Assembly: GCA_013177855.1 (NCBI GenBank)
Contig: JABLYA010000001.1
Span: forward strand, 124,001-188,000
From: Ignavibacteria bacterium
Lineage (GTDB): Bacteria; Bacteroidota; Ignavibacteria; Ch128b
DNA length: 64,000 nt
Reading direction: 5' to 3'
Shown: in pieces, positions 1 through 9,165 of the stretch
Layout: each line of letters begins with the position of its first letter
Numbering within the stretch: position 1 is the stretch's first letter
Made by a program: the position numbers and the translations under genes
Notes under the pieces: model-generated
Told to the model about the DNA's origin: nothing
Databases searched by the model: none
What the model saw: the letters and a program-made list of their open reading frames with translations, nothing else

Positions 1-1163
1 ATGCGCTCATTGAAGAACAAACTCATCGCCTTGAAAAGATTGCAGGACTCACTCAAGATGAAGCTAAGAAAATGTTGGTTGAAAATTTAATTAATGAAGC
101 CAAAACTGAAGCTGCTCAAATGATCAAGCAAATTCGTGATGAAGCAAAAGCAGAAGCGAAGAAAGAAGCTCGAAATATTATTGTTCAAGCAATTCAAAGA
201 TCTGCTGCTGATCATTCTGTTGAGACAACTGTTAGCGTCATTCAGATTCAAAATGAAGAGATGAAGGGTAGAATAATAGGCAAGGAAGGAAGAAACATCA
301 GAGCATTTGAAGCCGCAACTGGTGTAGATGTGATAGTTGATGACACACCTGAAGCAGTCATCTTATCAGCATTTGATCCATTTAGAAGAGAAGTTGCGAA
401 AGTAGCTCTTGAAAGATTAATTGCCGATGGAAGAATTCATCCAGCAAGAATTGAAGAAGTTGTTGAAAAAGTGAAAATAGATCTCGAAGATCAGATTATC
501 GAAGATGGTGAAAATACATTAATCGAACTTGGGATTCATGGGATGCATCCTGAACTCGTTCGTTTAATTGGTAAAATGAAATATCGTCAAAGCTATGGAC
601 AGAATCTTTTGGTGCATAGTAAAGAAACAGCAATACTGGCTGGAATTATGGCAGCAGAACTTGGTTTAGATCCAGTATTAGCAAAGCGTGGTGCAATACT
701 TCATGACATTGGAAAAGTTTTGGATAGAAACACCGAAGGTCCTCATGCGCTTATTGGTGCCGAAATTGCAAAAAAATATAATGAACATCCAATTGTTGTA
801 AACGCTATTGCATCTCACCATGAGGATGTTGAAATGGAACATCCAATTGCAGCTATTGTCCAGGCTGCAGATGCAATAAGTGGAGCAAGACCAGGTGCCA
901 GAAGAGAACCGCTTGAAACTTATATAAAGAGACTAGAAAAATTAGAAGCACTTGCAAAGTCTTTCGAAGGTGTTGCTAAAACTTACGCAATTCAAGCTGG
1001 ACGAGAGGTTAGAGTTGTTGTTGAACATGAAAAAATTGATGATTTAAATGCTGAAAAATTAGCGCAAGAAATTGCTGCAAGAATTCAGGAAGAAATGGAA
1101 TTTCCAGGACAAATCAAAGTTGTAGTTATTCGAGAAGTTCGCAAAATTGCATTTGCGAAATAA
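1..1163 (+). CDS. rny: Ribonuclease Y, 5'-truncated by the window edge
   Basis: This is the membrane-anchored endoribonuclease that starts mRNA turnover. The frame is already open at base 3 ([12 protein letters not shown]...), so the gene begins upstream. About 386 residues remain of a family length near 520, and the N-terminal membrane helix is outside the window. A charged, Ala/Glu/Lys-rich coiled-coil stretch comes first. A KH RNA-binding domain follows with [15 protein letters not shown] at about bases 267-311. Next is an HD phosphohydrolase domain with ILHDIGK (about 697-717) and SHHEDVE. The stop is TAA at 1161-1163, and coaE begins 12 nt later, so the two are probably co-transcribed. 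An ATG at base 72 is internal to the coiled coil and is not the real start. Confidence 0.96.
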   Translation, partial: ALIEEQTHRLEKIAGLTQDEAKKMLVENLINEAKTEAAQMIKQIRDEAKAEAKKEARNIIVQAIQRSAADHSVETTVSVIQIQNEEMKGRIIGKEGRNIRAFEAATGVDVIVDDTPEAVILSAFDPFRREVAKVALERLIADGRIHPARIEEVVEKVKIDLEDQIIEDGENTLIELGIHGMHPELVRLIGKMKYRQSYGQNLLVHSKETAILAGIMAAELGLDPVLAKRGAILHDIGKVLDRNTEGPHALIGAEIAKKYNEHPIVVNAIASHHEDVEMEHPIAAIVQAADAISGARPGARREPLETYIKRLEKLEALAKSFEGVAKTYAIQAGREVRVVVEHEKIDDLNAEKLAQEIAARIQEEMEFPGQIKVVVIREVRKIAFAK

Positions 1164-1175
1164 CATTTTGATTTA

Positions 1176-1805
1176 ATGCCGAAAAATAAATTTTTGATTG
1201 CTATAACTGGCGGACTTGGAACAGGTAAATCACTCTTTGCTAAATACCTGTTAGATAAAAATGAAGTCGTCATTAATTCTGATGCAATTGCAAAAAAATT
1301 AATGACGACTAAACCTTTAATTATTGATCAAATCAAAAAACTTCTTGGGAACGAAGCCTACCTTTCTGAAAATGAGCTGAATACTAAATTTATTGCCAAT
1401 CAAATTTTCTCAAATCCTGATTTACACAAAAAGCTTACTAAGATAGTTCATCCACCAACAATTGTTGAAATTCAGAGGCTGGCTCAAAAAGAGTTTAATA
1501 AAAGAAATCGTAAAAGAGTTTTTGTTGAATCTGCACTTGTTTTTGAAGCAGGTATTGAAAAGAAATTTGATTACATAGTTTTGATTAAATCGGATTTGAA
1601 TTTACGTCTCCAAAGAACAATCGAAAGAGATAAAATAACTCCTGATGAATTTTTTCAGAGGATTCAATACCAAATTGATCCCGATGAAGCAGAAGAACAT
1701 TCTCATTTTGTAATTTATAATAATGGTTCGCTTGAAGAACTTTACTCAAAATTTGATTTCGTCTACAATTTGATAAAAACACTTACAGAACCAAAAAAGA
1801 AATAA
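1176..1805 (+). CDS. coaE: Dephospho-CoA kinase
   Basis: Catalyses the last step of coenzyme A synthesis, phosphorylation of the ribose 3'-hydroxyl of dephospho-CoA with ATP. The 209-residue length is normal for the family. The Walker A loop is GGLGTGKS at residues 12-19. The family's substrate-binding stretch is seen as NSDAIAKKL, and the conserved His-Pro as KIVHPPTIVEI. The C-terminal part keeps the EADEHSHF-like region (DPDEAEEHSHFVIYNNG) that closes the lid domain. It lies 12 nt after rny and 14 nt before the proline dehydrogenase gene in one plus-strand run. The cytosolic kinase assignment is firm. Confidence 0.95.
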   Translation: MPKNKFLIAITGGLGTGKSLFAKYLLDKNEVVINSDAIAKKLMTTKPLIIDQIKKLLGNEAYLSENELNTKFIANQIFSNPDLHKKLTKIVHPPTIVEIQRLAQKEFNKRNRKRVFVESALVFEAGIEKKFDYIVLIKSDLNLRLQRTIERDKITPDEFFQRIQYQIDPDEAEEHSHFVIYNNGSLEELYSKFDFVYNLIKTLTEPKKK

Positions 1806-1819
1806 GTTGGAGAGAACTT

Positions 1820-2728
1820 GTGAGATTTCTAAATTCAGCAATCATTAAATTAGTTGAGCTCTTCCCAAAATCTTTTATTTATCTTTTCGCATCTCGATAC
1901 ATTGCTGGTGAGCGCCTCGAAGATGCAGTAAAGTTAGTTCGAGAATTAAACTCTAAAAATATTTTAGCCACAATGGATGTGCTTGGTGAAGATACGACAA
2001 ATGTGGAAGAAGCAAATGCAGCAGTTGAGGAAGCAATTAAAGTATTGGAAACGATTAATAAGGAAAAATTAAACTCAACTCTTTCCATAAAATTAACTCA
2101 AATTGGTTTGAAGTTAGATTATAATTTGTGTCTTGAGAATATGAAAAGAATTTTGACAAAAGCAAGAGAGCTGAATAATTATATAGAAATTGATATGGAA
2201 GATTCATCGTGTACAGTTGATACAATTAATCTTTTCAAACAACTTCGAAAAGAATTTTCGAATTGCGGTATGGTTATGCAGGCTTATTTGAGAAAAGGCG
2301 AAGAATATTTGAAAGATACAATCGATTATTTAAGAGGCAGCAGCGTCAGGCTTTGCAAAGGAATTTATAATGAACCTCCTGAAATTGCTTTTAAAGGAAA
2401 ACAAGAAATTAGAGATAATTATCTGAAACTACTTGATTACCTTTTCAAAGAAAACATTTATGTTGGAATTGCTACTCACGATATAAAATTAATAAATGGT
2501 GCAAAAGAACTAATTAAAAAATACAACAAAACCAATAATGATTTTGAATTTCAAATGCTTCTGGGTGTAAAAGTAGATTTACGAGATAAATTAGCTCAAG
2601 AAGGATTTAAAGTTAGAGTTTATGTTCCTTACGGAACTCATTGGTATCGATATTCAATTCGAAGAATGAAAGAAAATCCGGAATTACCAATCGCAATAAT
2701 TAAAAATATTTTTGCAAAAAGAGGATGA
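1820..2728 (+). CDS. Proline dehydrogenase, monofunctional
   Basis: FAD-dependent oxidation of L-proline to pyrroline-5-carboxylate, the first step of proline use. The 302 residues fit the short monofunctional class rather than the large PutA fusion. Visible motifs are EIDMEDSS in the barrel, EFQMLLGV, and the C-terminal YVPYGTHWYRYSIRR followed by ENP, which form the flavin and proline site of the family. The start is GTG at 1820, with a good ribosome site GGAGAG at 1809-1814. The stop overlaps the tsaD start by four bases (ATGA). No pyrroline-5-carboxylate dehydrogenase is adjacent. The aldehyde dehydrogenase at 23253-24779 is a possible but unproven partner. Confidence 0.9.
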   Translation: MRFLNSAIIKLVELFPKSFIYLFASRYIAGERLEDAVKLVRELNSKNILATMDVLGEDTTNVEEANAAVEEAIKVLETINKEKLNSTLSIKLTQIGLKLDYNLCLENMKRILTKARELNNYIEIDMEDSSCTVDTINLFKQLRKEFSNCGMVMQAYLRKGEEYLKDTIDYLRGSSVRLCKGIYNEPPEIAFKGKQEIRDNYLKLLDYLFKENIYVGIATHDIKLINGAKELIKKYNKTNNDFEFQMLLGVKVDLRDKLAQEGFKVRVYVPYGTHWYRYSIRRMKENPELPIAIIKNIFAKRG

Positions 2729-3711
2729 TAGTTTTAGGAATTGAGACCTCGTGCGATGAAACTTCAATTGGGATAATTCAAGACAACAGGATCATCACCA
2801 ATGAAATTTATTCACAAAAAATTCATTCTGAGTTTGGTGGTGTTGTTCCAGAAATTGCGAGCAGAGCTCATCTTCAAAAAATTCTACCACTATTAAAGGA
2901 TGCATTAAAATCAGCATCTATAGATTTAAATGATATTGATTTAATTGCTGCTACAGCAGGTCCAGGTTTAATTGGTGCATTGATCGTTGGTTATTGCTTT
3001 GCAAATGGTTTGAGTCTTTCATTAAATATTCCTTTTGTGCCGGTTAATCACATTGATGGACATCTGTATTCAGTCTTTTTAGAAAATCCCGATATCAATT
3101 TTCCATACATTGCATTGCTTGTTTCGGGTGGAAATACAGCTTTATATTTGATTGAAGATTTTTATCAAGTAAAACTTTTAGGAAACACAATTGATGATGC
3201 AGCCGGTGAAGCTTTTGATAAAGTTGGTAAACTTCTTGGACTGAAATACCCAGCAGGTGCAGATATCGAAAAACTGGCAAATGAAGGGGATGAAAATTTT
3301 CACAATTTTCCAATTGCTGAACTAAATGGTAAATATGATTTTAGTTTTAGTGGTTTGAAAACATCGGTGTTGAGATTTATCGAAAAAAATTATCCTGGTG
3401 GAATAGGTGAAGTTTCAAAGAAAAATATCGCTGCATCTTTTCAAAAAGCAGTCATTGAAGCATTGGTGAAAAAAACAATCGCTGCAGTAGAAGAATTTAA
3501 TGTTAAGAATGTTGCAGTTGTTGGAGGAGTTGCATCAAATAAATACCTTCAAAAACAATTAAGTGAAAAATTACCATCAGGTACAAATTTATTTGTGCCT
3601 TCGCCAAAACTTTGTACAGATAATGGTGCAATGATTGCATTTGCCGGCTTGAAGTCGTACCAGACCAATTATTATCTCCAGTCAAAAATTACTCAACCTT
3701 TTCCTAATTGA
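2725..3711 (+). CDS. tsaD: tRNA N6-adenosine threonylcarbamoyltransferase TsaD
   Basis: Transfers the threonylcarbamoyl group to A37 of ANN-decoding tRNAs. TsaD is the catalytic subunit that acts with TsaB and TsaE, neither of which is in the window. The start MIVLGIETSCDET is the family signature. The metal-binding histidines lie in NHIDGH at about residues 109 and 113. The Kae1/ASKHA core appears as LLVSGGNTALYLIED and VAVVGGVASNKYL. The 328-residue length is normal. The ATG overlaps the proline dehydrogenase stop by 4 nt, and the stop overlaps or abuts the mltG start, which points to translational coupling. Confidence 0.97.
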   Translation: MIVLGIETSCDETSIGIIQDNRIITNEIYSQKIHSEFGGVVPEIASRAHLQKILPLLKDALKSASIDLNDIDLIAATAGPGLIGALIVGYCFANGLSLSLNIPFVPVNHIDGHLYSVFLENPDINFPYIALLVSGGNTALYLIEDFYQVKLLGNTIDDAAGEAFDKVGKLLGLKYPAGADIEKLANEGDENFHNFPIAELNGKYDFSFSGLKTSVLRFIEKNYPGGIGEVSKKNIAASFQKAVIEALVKKTIAAVEEFNVKNVAVVGGVASNKYLQKQLSEKLPSGTNLFVPSPKLCTDNGAMIAFAGLKSYQTNYYLQSKITQPFPN

Positions 3712-3716
3712 TTAAT

Positions 3717-4742
3717 ATGCAAAAAGTTAAACTTATCAAAGTTCTTACCACAGAAGATTGGTTAATTGTTTTAGCTACATTCATATTAGTATTAATGTTT
3801 GGATTAAATTGGTTCTTTAACAACAATGATCTTGTTCAAAATGAACCAATTAAAATCTACATTAAGAAGGGGATGAATTTTTCACAGATTGCTGACACTT
3901 TGAAGAAGTATAAGATTATCAATTCTAAAATGGCTTTTATTGCGACTGGTAAATTTCTTGGTGCTGAAACAAAAATTAAAAGTGGTTACCATTTATTGAA
4001 ATATGGACTATCTAATTATGATTATTTGAATTTACTGGTGACTGGTAAAAATTTGGTGAATGTTCGAGTAACTATTCCGGAAGGATTAACTCTGAAAGAA
4101 ATTGCCCGAATATTTGAACAGACCTTTGATTTTAGTTCCGATGATTTTTTAAAAATTGCATCAAATCAAGAATTACTTAAAAGATACGAAGTTGAGCATA
4201 CTTCATTCGAAGGGTATTTAATGCCTGATACTTATGAATTTGCTGAACTGGATAATCCCGAAATAGTATTAACAAGGTTAGCAGACGAATTCAAAAAATT
4301 TTATGATGAGAAGATTAAACCAAAAGAACGGGATGTTGGTTTATCTAAAAATCAAATTGTAACCTTGGCTTCTATTATTGAAGGAGAAACTAATTTTGTT
4401 GATGAGATGCCTCGTATTGCTGGGGTATATTTAAATCGATTGAAAAGAAATATGAAATTACAAGCTGATCCGACTGTAGCCTATGCCAGCGGAGATAAAC
4501 CAAATAGAATTACTTATAATCATTTGAAGAATAATTCACCTTACAACACATATATTGTTTATGGGCTTCCTCCAGGTCCAATTAATTGTCCAGGTAAAGA
4601 TGCATTGATTGCAGCTGTCAATCCTGAGAAGCATAACTTTTTATATTTTGTTGCATCAGGTGATGGTAAAAGTCATATTTTTGCCAGAACCTACTCAGAA
4701 CATTTGAAAAATGTATCTAGATACAGAAGGTTGATGAGATGA
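3717..4742 (+). CDS. mltG: Endolytic transglycosylase MltG
   Basis: Inner-membrane lytic transglycosylase that cleaves nascent peptidoglycan strands and sets glycan length. One N-terminal membrane helix (about residues 13-33) is followed by a LysM-like region and the YceG catalytic domain. The catalytic Glu lies in ASIIEGET, followed by LNRLKRNMKLQADPTVAYA and GLPPGPI, all typical. I chose ATG at 3717. A TTG at 3708 in the same frame would add three residues and overlap the tsaD stop, and neither start has a clear Shine-Dalgarno. The 3' end overlaps the next gene by 4 nt. Confidence 0.94.
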   Translation: MQKVKLIKVLTTEDWLIVLATFILVLMFGLNWFFNNNDLVQNEPIKIYIKKGMNFSQIADTLKKYKIINSKMAFIATGKFLGAETKIKSGYHLLKYGLSNYDYLNLLVTGKNLVNVRVTIPEGLTLKEIARIFEQTFDFSSDDFLKIASNQELLKRYEVEHTSFEGYLMPDTYEFAELDNPEIVLTRLADEFKKFYDEKIKPKERDVGLSKNQIVTLASIIEGETNFVDEMPRIAGVYLNRLKRNMKLQADPTVAYASGDKPNRITYNHLKNNSPYNTYIVYGLPPGPINCPGKDALIAAVNPEKHNFLYFVASGDGKSHIFARTYSEHLKNVSRYRRLMR

Positions 4743-6391
4743 GAAAATTGATCTTATTGTGCAGCACAGTTCTTTTAATATTTTCTGGTTGTGCAAATCA
4801 ATTACCGCCGGGTGGTGGACCTGTTGATAGAGAAAGTCCAGAGGTTATTCGCACCTTCCCTGAAAATGGAACAATTAATTTTAATAAAAACTATGTTGAG
4901 TTTGAGTTTAGCGAATACATAAATAAAAGAAGTTTGATGAATTCTATTTTTATCTCACCTTACCTTAGCGATGAAGTTGAACAAAAATGGTCTGGCAGAA
5001 AATTAAGATTAATCTTCCCTGAAAAACTAAAAGAGAACCAAACTTATGTAATTTCTCTTGGCACTGATATAACAGATTTAAGGGGGAATAAACTAAATGA
5101 AACTTTTACTTTAACTTTTTCAACCGGCTTAAAGATTGATCAGGGGATTATTTCAGGGAGAGTCTACGACAAAAAACCCGACGGAATTATGATTTATTTT
5201 TATTTAATCGATACTTTGAAACAATTTGTGGACTATACTCAGAAAAAACCCGATTTTATTTGTCAAACTTCAAAAGATGGCAGCTTTATTCTCTCAGGAT
5301 TGCCGAACGGTTTATATCGAATAATTGCTGTAAGAGAACAAATGAAAAATCTTATTTATGATATTAATGAAGATGAAATTGGATTACCTTATAAAGATTT
5401 TGAATTAAATGATACTTCAAGAATTATTCGAAATGTTCAATTTGAAATGATAAAGATTGATACTATTAAACCAACACTCAATTCAGTTCGCTTTATAGAT
5501 TTAAATCATTTGTTATTAAATTTTAGTGAGCCTATTGATACTTCTTCATTTAATATTGAAAATTGTTTTATTTACGATTCACTGGAAAATGAAAAGTTTA
5601 ATCCGCTTGGCTTTTTCTTAAGTGATAAAAATTCAATTATGTTAGTTACGCCAAAAATGAAGAGTAATTATGATTATGTCTTAAGTCTGAAAGGATTAAA
5701 AGATTTATCTGGCAATGAATTGGATTCGATCCAAAGTACTTTTTATTCAGAAATGATTTCTGACACAATACCTGTAACAATCAAATCAATACAAGGTAAT
5801 TTTTCATCATCATCTTTGGAATTTTTTAATCCAGAAATTTCAATCAATTTTAATGATTTAGTTTATTATGACAATTTTTTAGAAGCCTTATTGATTTCGG
5901 ATACAGCAGGTAATAAAATCAGATTTGAATTAACCCGTCAGGACAGCGCAAACTTTAAAATTAAATTAGAACCTCAGAAGCAAAAAGAGAGAGTTTTAAT
6001 TAGAATCAATTTAAGCTTCTTAGAAGATTTCTCAGGCAAGAAGCTGGATTCAATTTACACTAAAATATTTGAGACAAATAGTGAAGCAGATTATGGTACT
6101 ATTTCTGGACGTTTGGAAAACAGAAAAGAGCCTGATAGAAATCTACTAGTCGAAGCAAAATCAATAAATGACACTAAAATTTATTCAATTGAAACAAGAG
6201 AGGATAAATATCAAATAAAAAACATCCTACCAGGAAATTATTTTGTTAAAATTTCAATTCCATTTACCAAATCAAATCTCAGTTATAAAAGTTTTTCAAA
6301 TCCATTCATTTATTATCCGGATACAATTAAAGTGAAATCGAGATGGCCCACTACAGATGTTGATTTTGATCTGGAAGAATTATTCAGGTGA
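4739..6391 (+). CDS. Lipoprotein with bacterial Ig-like (Big_5) domains
   Basis: Predicted cell-surface or periplasmic lipoprotein of 550 residues. The signal peptide ends in a lipobox (IFSGC, Cys about residue 18) followed by ANQLPPGGGPVD. Residues about 30-130 form a Big_5/SbsA-type Ig-like domain (ESPEVIRTFPENG, then LTFSTG). A similar domain recurs around residues 240-350 (IKPTLNSVRFIDLNHLLLNF). A carboxypeptidase-regulatory-like beta-sandwich is likely at about 150-200 and again at the C-terminus (GTISGRLENRK, then YQIKNILPGNYFVKI). This layout is common in Bacteroidota. Substrate and partner are unknown. The gene overlaps mltG by 4 nt and converges with the minus-strand gene below by 12 nt. 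Confidence 0.8.
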   Translation: MRKLILLCSTVLLIFSGCANQLPPGGGPVDRESPEVIRTFPENGTINFNKNYVEFEFSEYINKRSLMNSIFISPYLSDEVEQKWSGRKLRLIFPEKLKENQTYVISLGTDITDLRGNKLNETFTLTFSTGLKIDQGIISGRVYDKKPDGIMIYFYLIDTLKQFVDYTQKKPDFICQTSKDGSFILSGLPNGLYRIIAVREQMKNLIYDINEDEIGLPYKDFELNDTSRIIRNVQFEMIKIDTIKPTLNSVRFIDLNHLLLNFSEPIDTSSFNIENCFIYDSLENEKFNPLGFFLSDKNSIMLVTPKMKSNYDYVLSLKGLKDLSGNELDSIQSTFYSEMISDTIPVTIKSIQGNFSSSSLEFFNPEISINFNDLVYYDNFLEALLISDTAGNKIRFELTRQDSANFKIKLEPQKQKERVLIRINLSFLEDFSGKKLDSIYTKIFETNSEADYGTISGRLENRKEPDRNLLVEAKSINDTKIYSIETREDKYQIKNILPGNYFVKISIPFTKSNLSYKSFSNPFIYYPDTIKVKSRWPTTDVDFDLEELFR

Positions 6392-7348
6392 GAGCTCAAT
6401 TCTTCGAAGTTTATAACCTTTTTTTATTGGTTCCTTTTGCTCTTTGATGATTGCAAGTGAGAACCGATCCCCACGAATTTCAATAATCTCAATTTCACCA
6501 ATTTTCTTATCTGTTATCCCTATAACTTCACCTGTACTTTCATCTTTAAGAGTATCTCCTGGTGCAAAAACAGGAAGTATAGAACCAGTTTCTAAATTAT
6601 CTTTCCTACCAAGATTAATAAAAACTTCTTTTGTTTCTTCATCGACAAAGAGTATTTCACCAATAATAACTTTGCGTTTGAATTTTGATTTTAAACTAAT
6701 TGAATCTTTCGTTGTGCTTACGGTATAAGTAGTGAGGTTTAGAATTGGTTCAATTTTGCTGGAAAATTTATCGCAAAGTTTAATTAAGTTTTTTCCAACA
6801 AGTGTTTTTAAAAATTCATTTGATCCAAATTCAATTTGATTTAATTGGCTGAATTCTTTTTTTGTGTCTGTTTCTCTTCCAAAAATTGTAACGCCAACGC
6901 TAAGATCGGAGCTTTTCTGTTCGATTTTTTCACTGAAGACTATTTTATTTGATTTGATATCTGTAATCGTGAAATCAATTACAATTTCATTTGAGTAAGT
7001 TTCATATTGAGCAACTTTAGGTTCGCCTGCGATTAACCGATTTATTGAAAAAGTCTGTATAACTCCTGTTACTATATATGATACATTCTTTGAAAGTAAA
7101 ATTTCTGATTGTGAAAGTTCAGGATTTTCATTTAAGATATTTTGAGTAATTAAAGGTGCAAAAACATTTATTCCATATTTTTCTCTTAAGTAATCGGCAA
7201 TAAAATCAGGTATATCTCGAGATAAATTCCAATTACCTTCATAAGTAGATTTATCAGTGAAGTTTAAGAAAGCAATCTGGCCAAAAGTTAAAGAATGAAA
7301 TAACAGACTAATAAATAAAATATTTCCGAGCTTTTGTCTTAAACTCAT
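6380..7348 (-). CDS. Secreted CsgG/FlgT-like protein
   Basis: The predicted start ATG at 7348 gives a clean signal peptide (MSLRQKLGNILFISLLFHSL, then TFGQ). A longer frame begins at 7435 but would place 29 charged residues before the signal, so it is rejected. The N-terminal half (IAFLNFTDKSTYEGNWNLS, a DYLREKYG helix, and a SYIVTGVIQTF strand) resembles the CsgG/LpoB fold of outer-membrane assembly proteins. The C-terminal third (EVFINLGRKDNLETGSILPV, then IGEIEIIEIRGDRFSLAII) resembles the FlgT C-terminal domain. About 322 residues. It overlaps the 3' end of namZ by 41 nt, so it is probably the last gene of that operon. The role is inferred from fold only. Confidence 0.7.
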   Translation of the reverse strand: MSLRQKLGNILFISLLFHSLTFGQIAFLNFTDKSTYEGNWNLSRDIPDFIADYLREKYGINVFAPLITQNILNENPELSQSEILLSKNVSYIVTGVIQTFSINRLIAGEPKVAQYETYSNEIVIDFTITDIKSNKIVFSEKIEQKSSDLSVGVTIFGRETDTKKEFSQLNQIEFGSNEFLKTLVGKNLIKLCDKFSSKIEPILNLTTYTVSTTKDSISLKSKFKRKVIIGEILFVDEETKEVFINLGRKDNLETGSILPVFAPGDTLKDESTGEVIGITDKKIGEIEIIEIRGDRFSLAIIKEQKEPIKKGYKLRRIELSPE

Positions 7349-8537
7349 CTGCTTCTTTTTCCCAAAATTCTTTAATTGAATTGTAATTAAAATTCTGACT
7401 GAAAATTTTTCTGATATTATCCCATCCAGTTGCAAGATCGAACATTCTGATTCTTTCTGGTTTCGCTAACTCGAAAACATCTTTGTCGGGATAAAGTTTT
7501 TTCAATTCTTGCAAAAAATAAAATTGAATTGATGTTAAATTACATTTTTGAAAATCTGTTATGTGAACTTGAACACCATGCAATACTTTCCCCTGAAAGT
7601 TGCCATAAAATGGACGCCAGACAACAGGTCTGAAAGTTACGCCATCTAATTTAAGATTGTTCAAATTTTTTGAAATCTCATTTTCATCAATCCATTCAGC
7701 ACCAAGCAATTGAAATGGGAGAGTATAACCAACACCTTCGGAAATTACGCCGAGTTCTCCTAAAATTCCTGTTGCTGCATAAAATTGAGCTGAATAGTAA
7801 TGTGGAATATGTGGTGAAGTCGGAACCCATTGTAATCCTGTATCTTCCCATCTCATTGATCTATTCCATCCTTGCATTTTTACAATTTTCAGATCACATT
7901 TCATTTTATTCGATAACCAACCCTCTTCATTAATCATAGTTGCAAGCTCGCCGCAAGTTAAACCATAAATGTATGGAATTGGAAATTGACCGATGAAAGA
8001 AATGAAATCTTCTCTGACTATTGAACCTTCAAACTTTTCACCAGACAGTGGGTTTGGTCTATCGAGAACGACGAATTGAATATTGTTCTCTGCAGCTGCT
8101 TCCATTGCCAATCCCATTGTGCTAATGTAGGTATATGATCTAACCCCGATATCTTGAATGTCATAGACTAAAACATCAATTCCTTTCAACATTTCTTTTG
8201 TTGGTTTTCTTGTCTTTCCGTAAAGCGAATAAAAAGGTAATCCAGTTTTGGAATCCACATAGCTTTCAATTTTTTCACCGGCTGATATATCTCCACGAAC
8301 TCCATGTTCTGGACCAAATAGAGCAACTAATTTTACTCCGGGTAGATTGTAAATTATATCGATGGTTGAATTTAATTTTGAGTCAACACCAGTTGAATTA
8401 GTGATTAAACCAACTCTTTTGCCGACTAAAAACTTGTAATCTTCTTTTAGAACATCAATGCCCAATTTTACTTTCGGCTGGGAAAAACAAATTAATGGAA
8501 AAATCAAAATCAGGGATAAAATAACTTTATTTTTCAT
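7308..8537 (-). CDS. namZ: Exo-beta-N-acetylmuramidase NamZ-like (DUF1343)
   Basis: Member of the DUF1343 family, whose characterised member NamZ removes terminal N-acetylmuramic acid from peptidoglycan fragments. A signal peptide (about residues 1-19, ending CFSQ) implies export. Family motifs are GLITNSTGVD, ALFGPEHGVRGD, YDIQDIGVRSYTYISTM, LDRPNPL and WVPTSPHIP. The length of 409 residues is normal. It overlaps the cyclodeaminase gene by 4 nt and the next gene by 41 nt. The setting inside a histidine-degradation run is unusual for a cell-wall recycling enzyme. Family assignment is firm; exact substrate is inferred from the family. Confidence 0.88.
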   Translation of the reverse strand: MKNKVILSLILIFPLICFSQPKVKLGIDVLKEDYKFLVGKRVGLITNSTGVDSKLNSTIDIIYNLPGVKLVALFGPEHGVRGDISAGEKIESYVDSKTGLPFYSLYGKTRKPTKEMLKGIDVLVYDIQDIGVRSYTYISTMGLAMEAAAENNIQFVVLDRPNPLSGEKFEGSIVREDFISFIGQFPIPYIYGLTCGELATMINEEGWLSNKMKCDLKIVKMQGWNRSMRWEDTGLQWVPTSPHIPHYYSAQFYAATGILGELGVISEGVGYTLPFQLLGAEWIDENEISKNLNNLKLDGVTFRPVVWRPFYGNFQGKVLHGVQVHITDFQKCNLTSIQFYFLQELKKLYPDKDVFELAKPERIRMFDLATGWDNIRKIFSQNFNYNSIKEFWEKEADEFKTKARKYFIY

Positions 8538-9163
8538 AGTTCTAATTTTTTCTTAATGTTTTTTAATGCTTCATCTATTTTAGTTTCTAATTCAGTTAAT
8601 TTCTGTGCGGCTGAAAGAACGAGATTCATAGCTCTATCCCGATCATTGAGTGATTTGGTATTGATCATTACATTTAACATTGCTCCTTCTGCACTCGATT
8701 TAATTAAAATCAATGCGACACCTGCATCGCTCAACGAGTTTTGATTCCCAATTTCACAAAGACGAATTAAATCATTTGTTACTTCGGAGCAAGCTTGAAT
8801 TACATTAATTGGAATTTCGGTCGCATAAACTGTTGCATCTTCAATTGCATGAGTTCTTTTTATTTTGTCTTCTTCACTTTCCTTTGGAAGTTTTATGGCT
8901 TCCATAACTTTGTCAAATGCTTTTGAATCTTCATCATAAAGTTCAAGGAATTTTTCCCTGAAGTTTTGTAAACGATTCTTGATTTCTAAAACTTCTGCTT
9001 CAACGCTTTCATATTTTTTCTTGCCGATAGTCAGATTGCAAACCATCAAACCAAGTGATGTTCCTAATACTCCGTTGAAAGCCGATACACTTCCACCACC
9101 AGGAGTAGGAGAAGATGATGAAATTTCTTCGATAAAATTTTCAAGTGATTTCTTTAAATCCAT
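8534..9163 (-). CDS. fchA: Formimidoyltetrahydrofolate cyclodeaminase
   Basis: Converts 5-formimidoyl-THF to 5,10-methenyl-THF with release of ammonia, recovering the one-carbon unit from histidine breakdown. The family start is seen as SSSSPTPGGGSVSAFNGVLG (about residues 15-34), with the all-helical fold implied by the rest. The C-terminus has the AGVALILIKSSAEGAMLNV helix. The 209 residues match the stand-alone FTCD_C/FchA class; in mammals this domain is fused to the transferase. It starts 2 nt after the ftcD stop, so the pair works in sequence. Confidence 0.93.
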   Translation of the reverse strand: MDLKKSLENFIEEISSSSPTPGGGSVSAFNGVLGTSLGLMVCNLTIGKKKYESVEAEVLEIKNRLQNFREKFLELYDEDSKAFDKVMEAIKLPKESEEDKIKRTHAIEDATVYATEIPINVIQACSEVTNDLIRLCEIGNQNSLSDAGVALILIKSSAEGAMLNVMINTKSLNDRDRAMNLVLSAAQKLTELETKIDEALKNIKKKLEL

Positions 9164-9165
9164 TT

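Noticed and set aside
7349-7435. 29-residue N-terminal extension of the CsgG-like gene
   Set aside because: It would place charged residues before a clear signal peptide, and it lies inside namZ.
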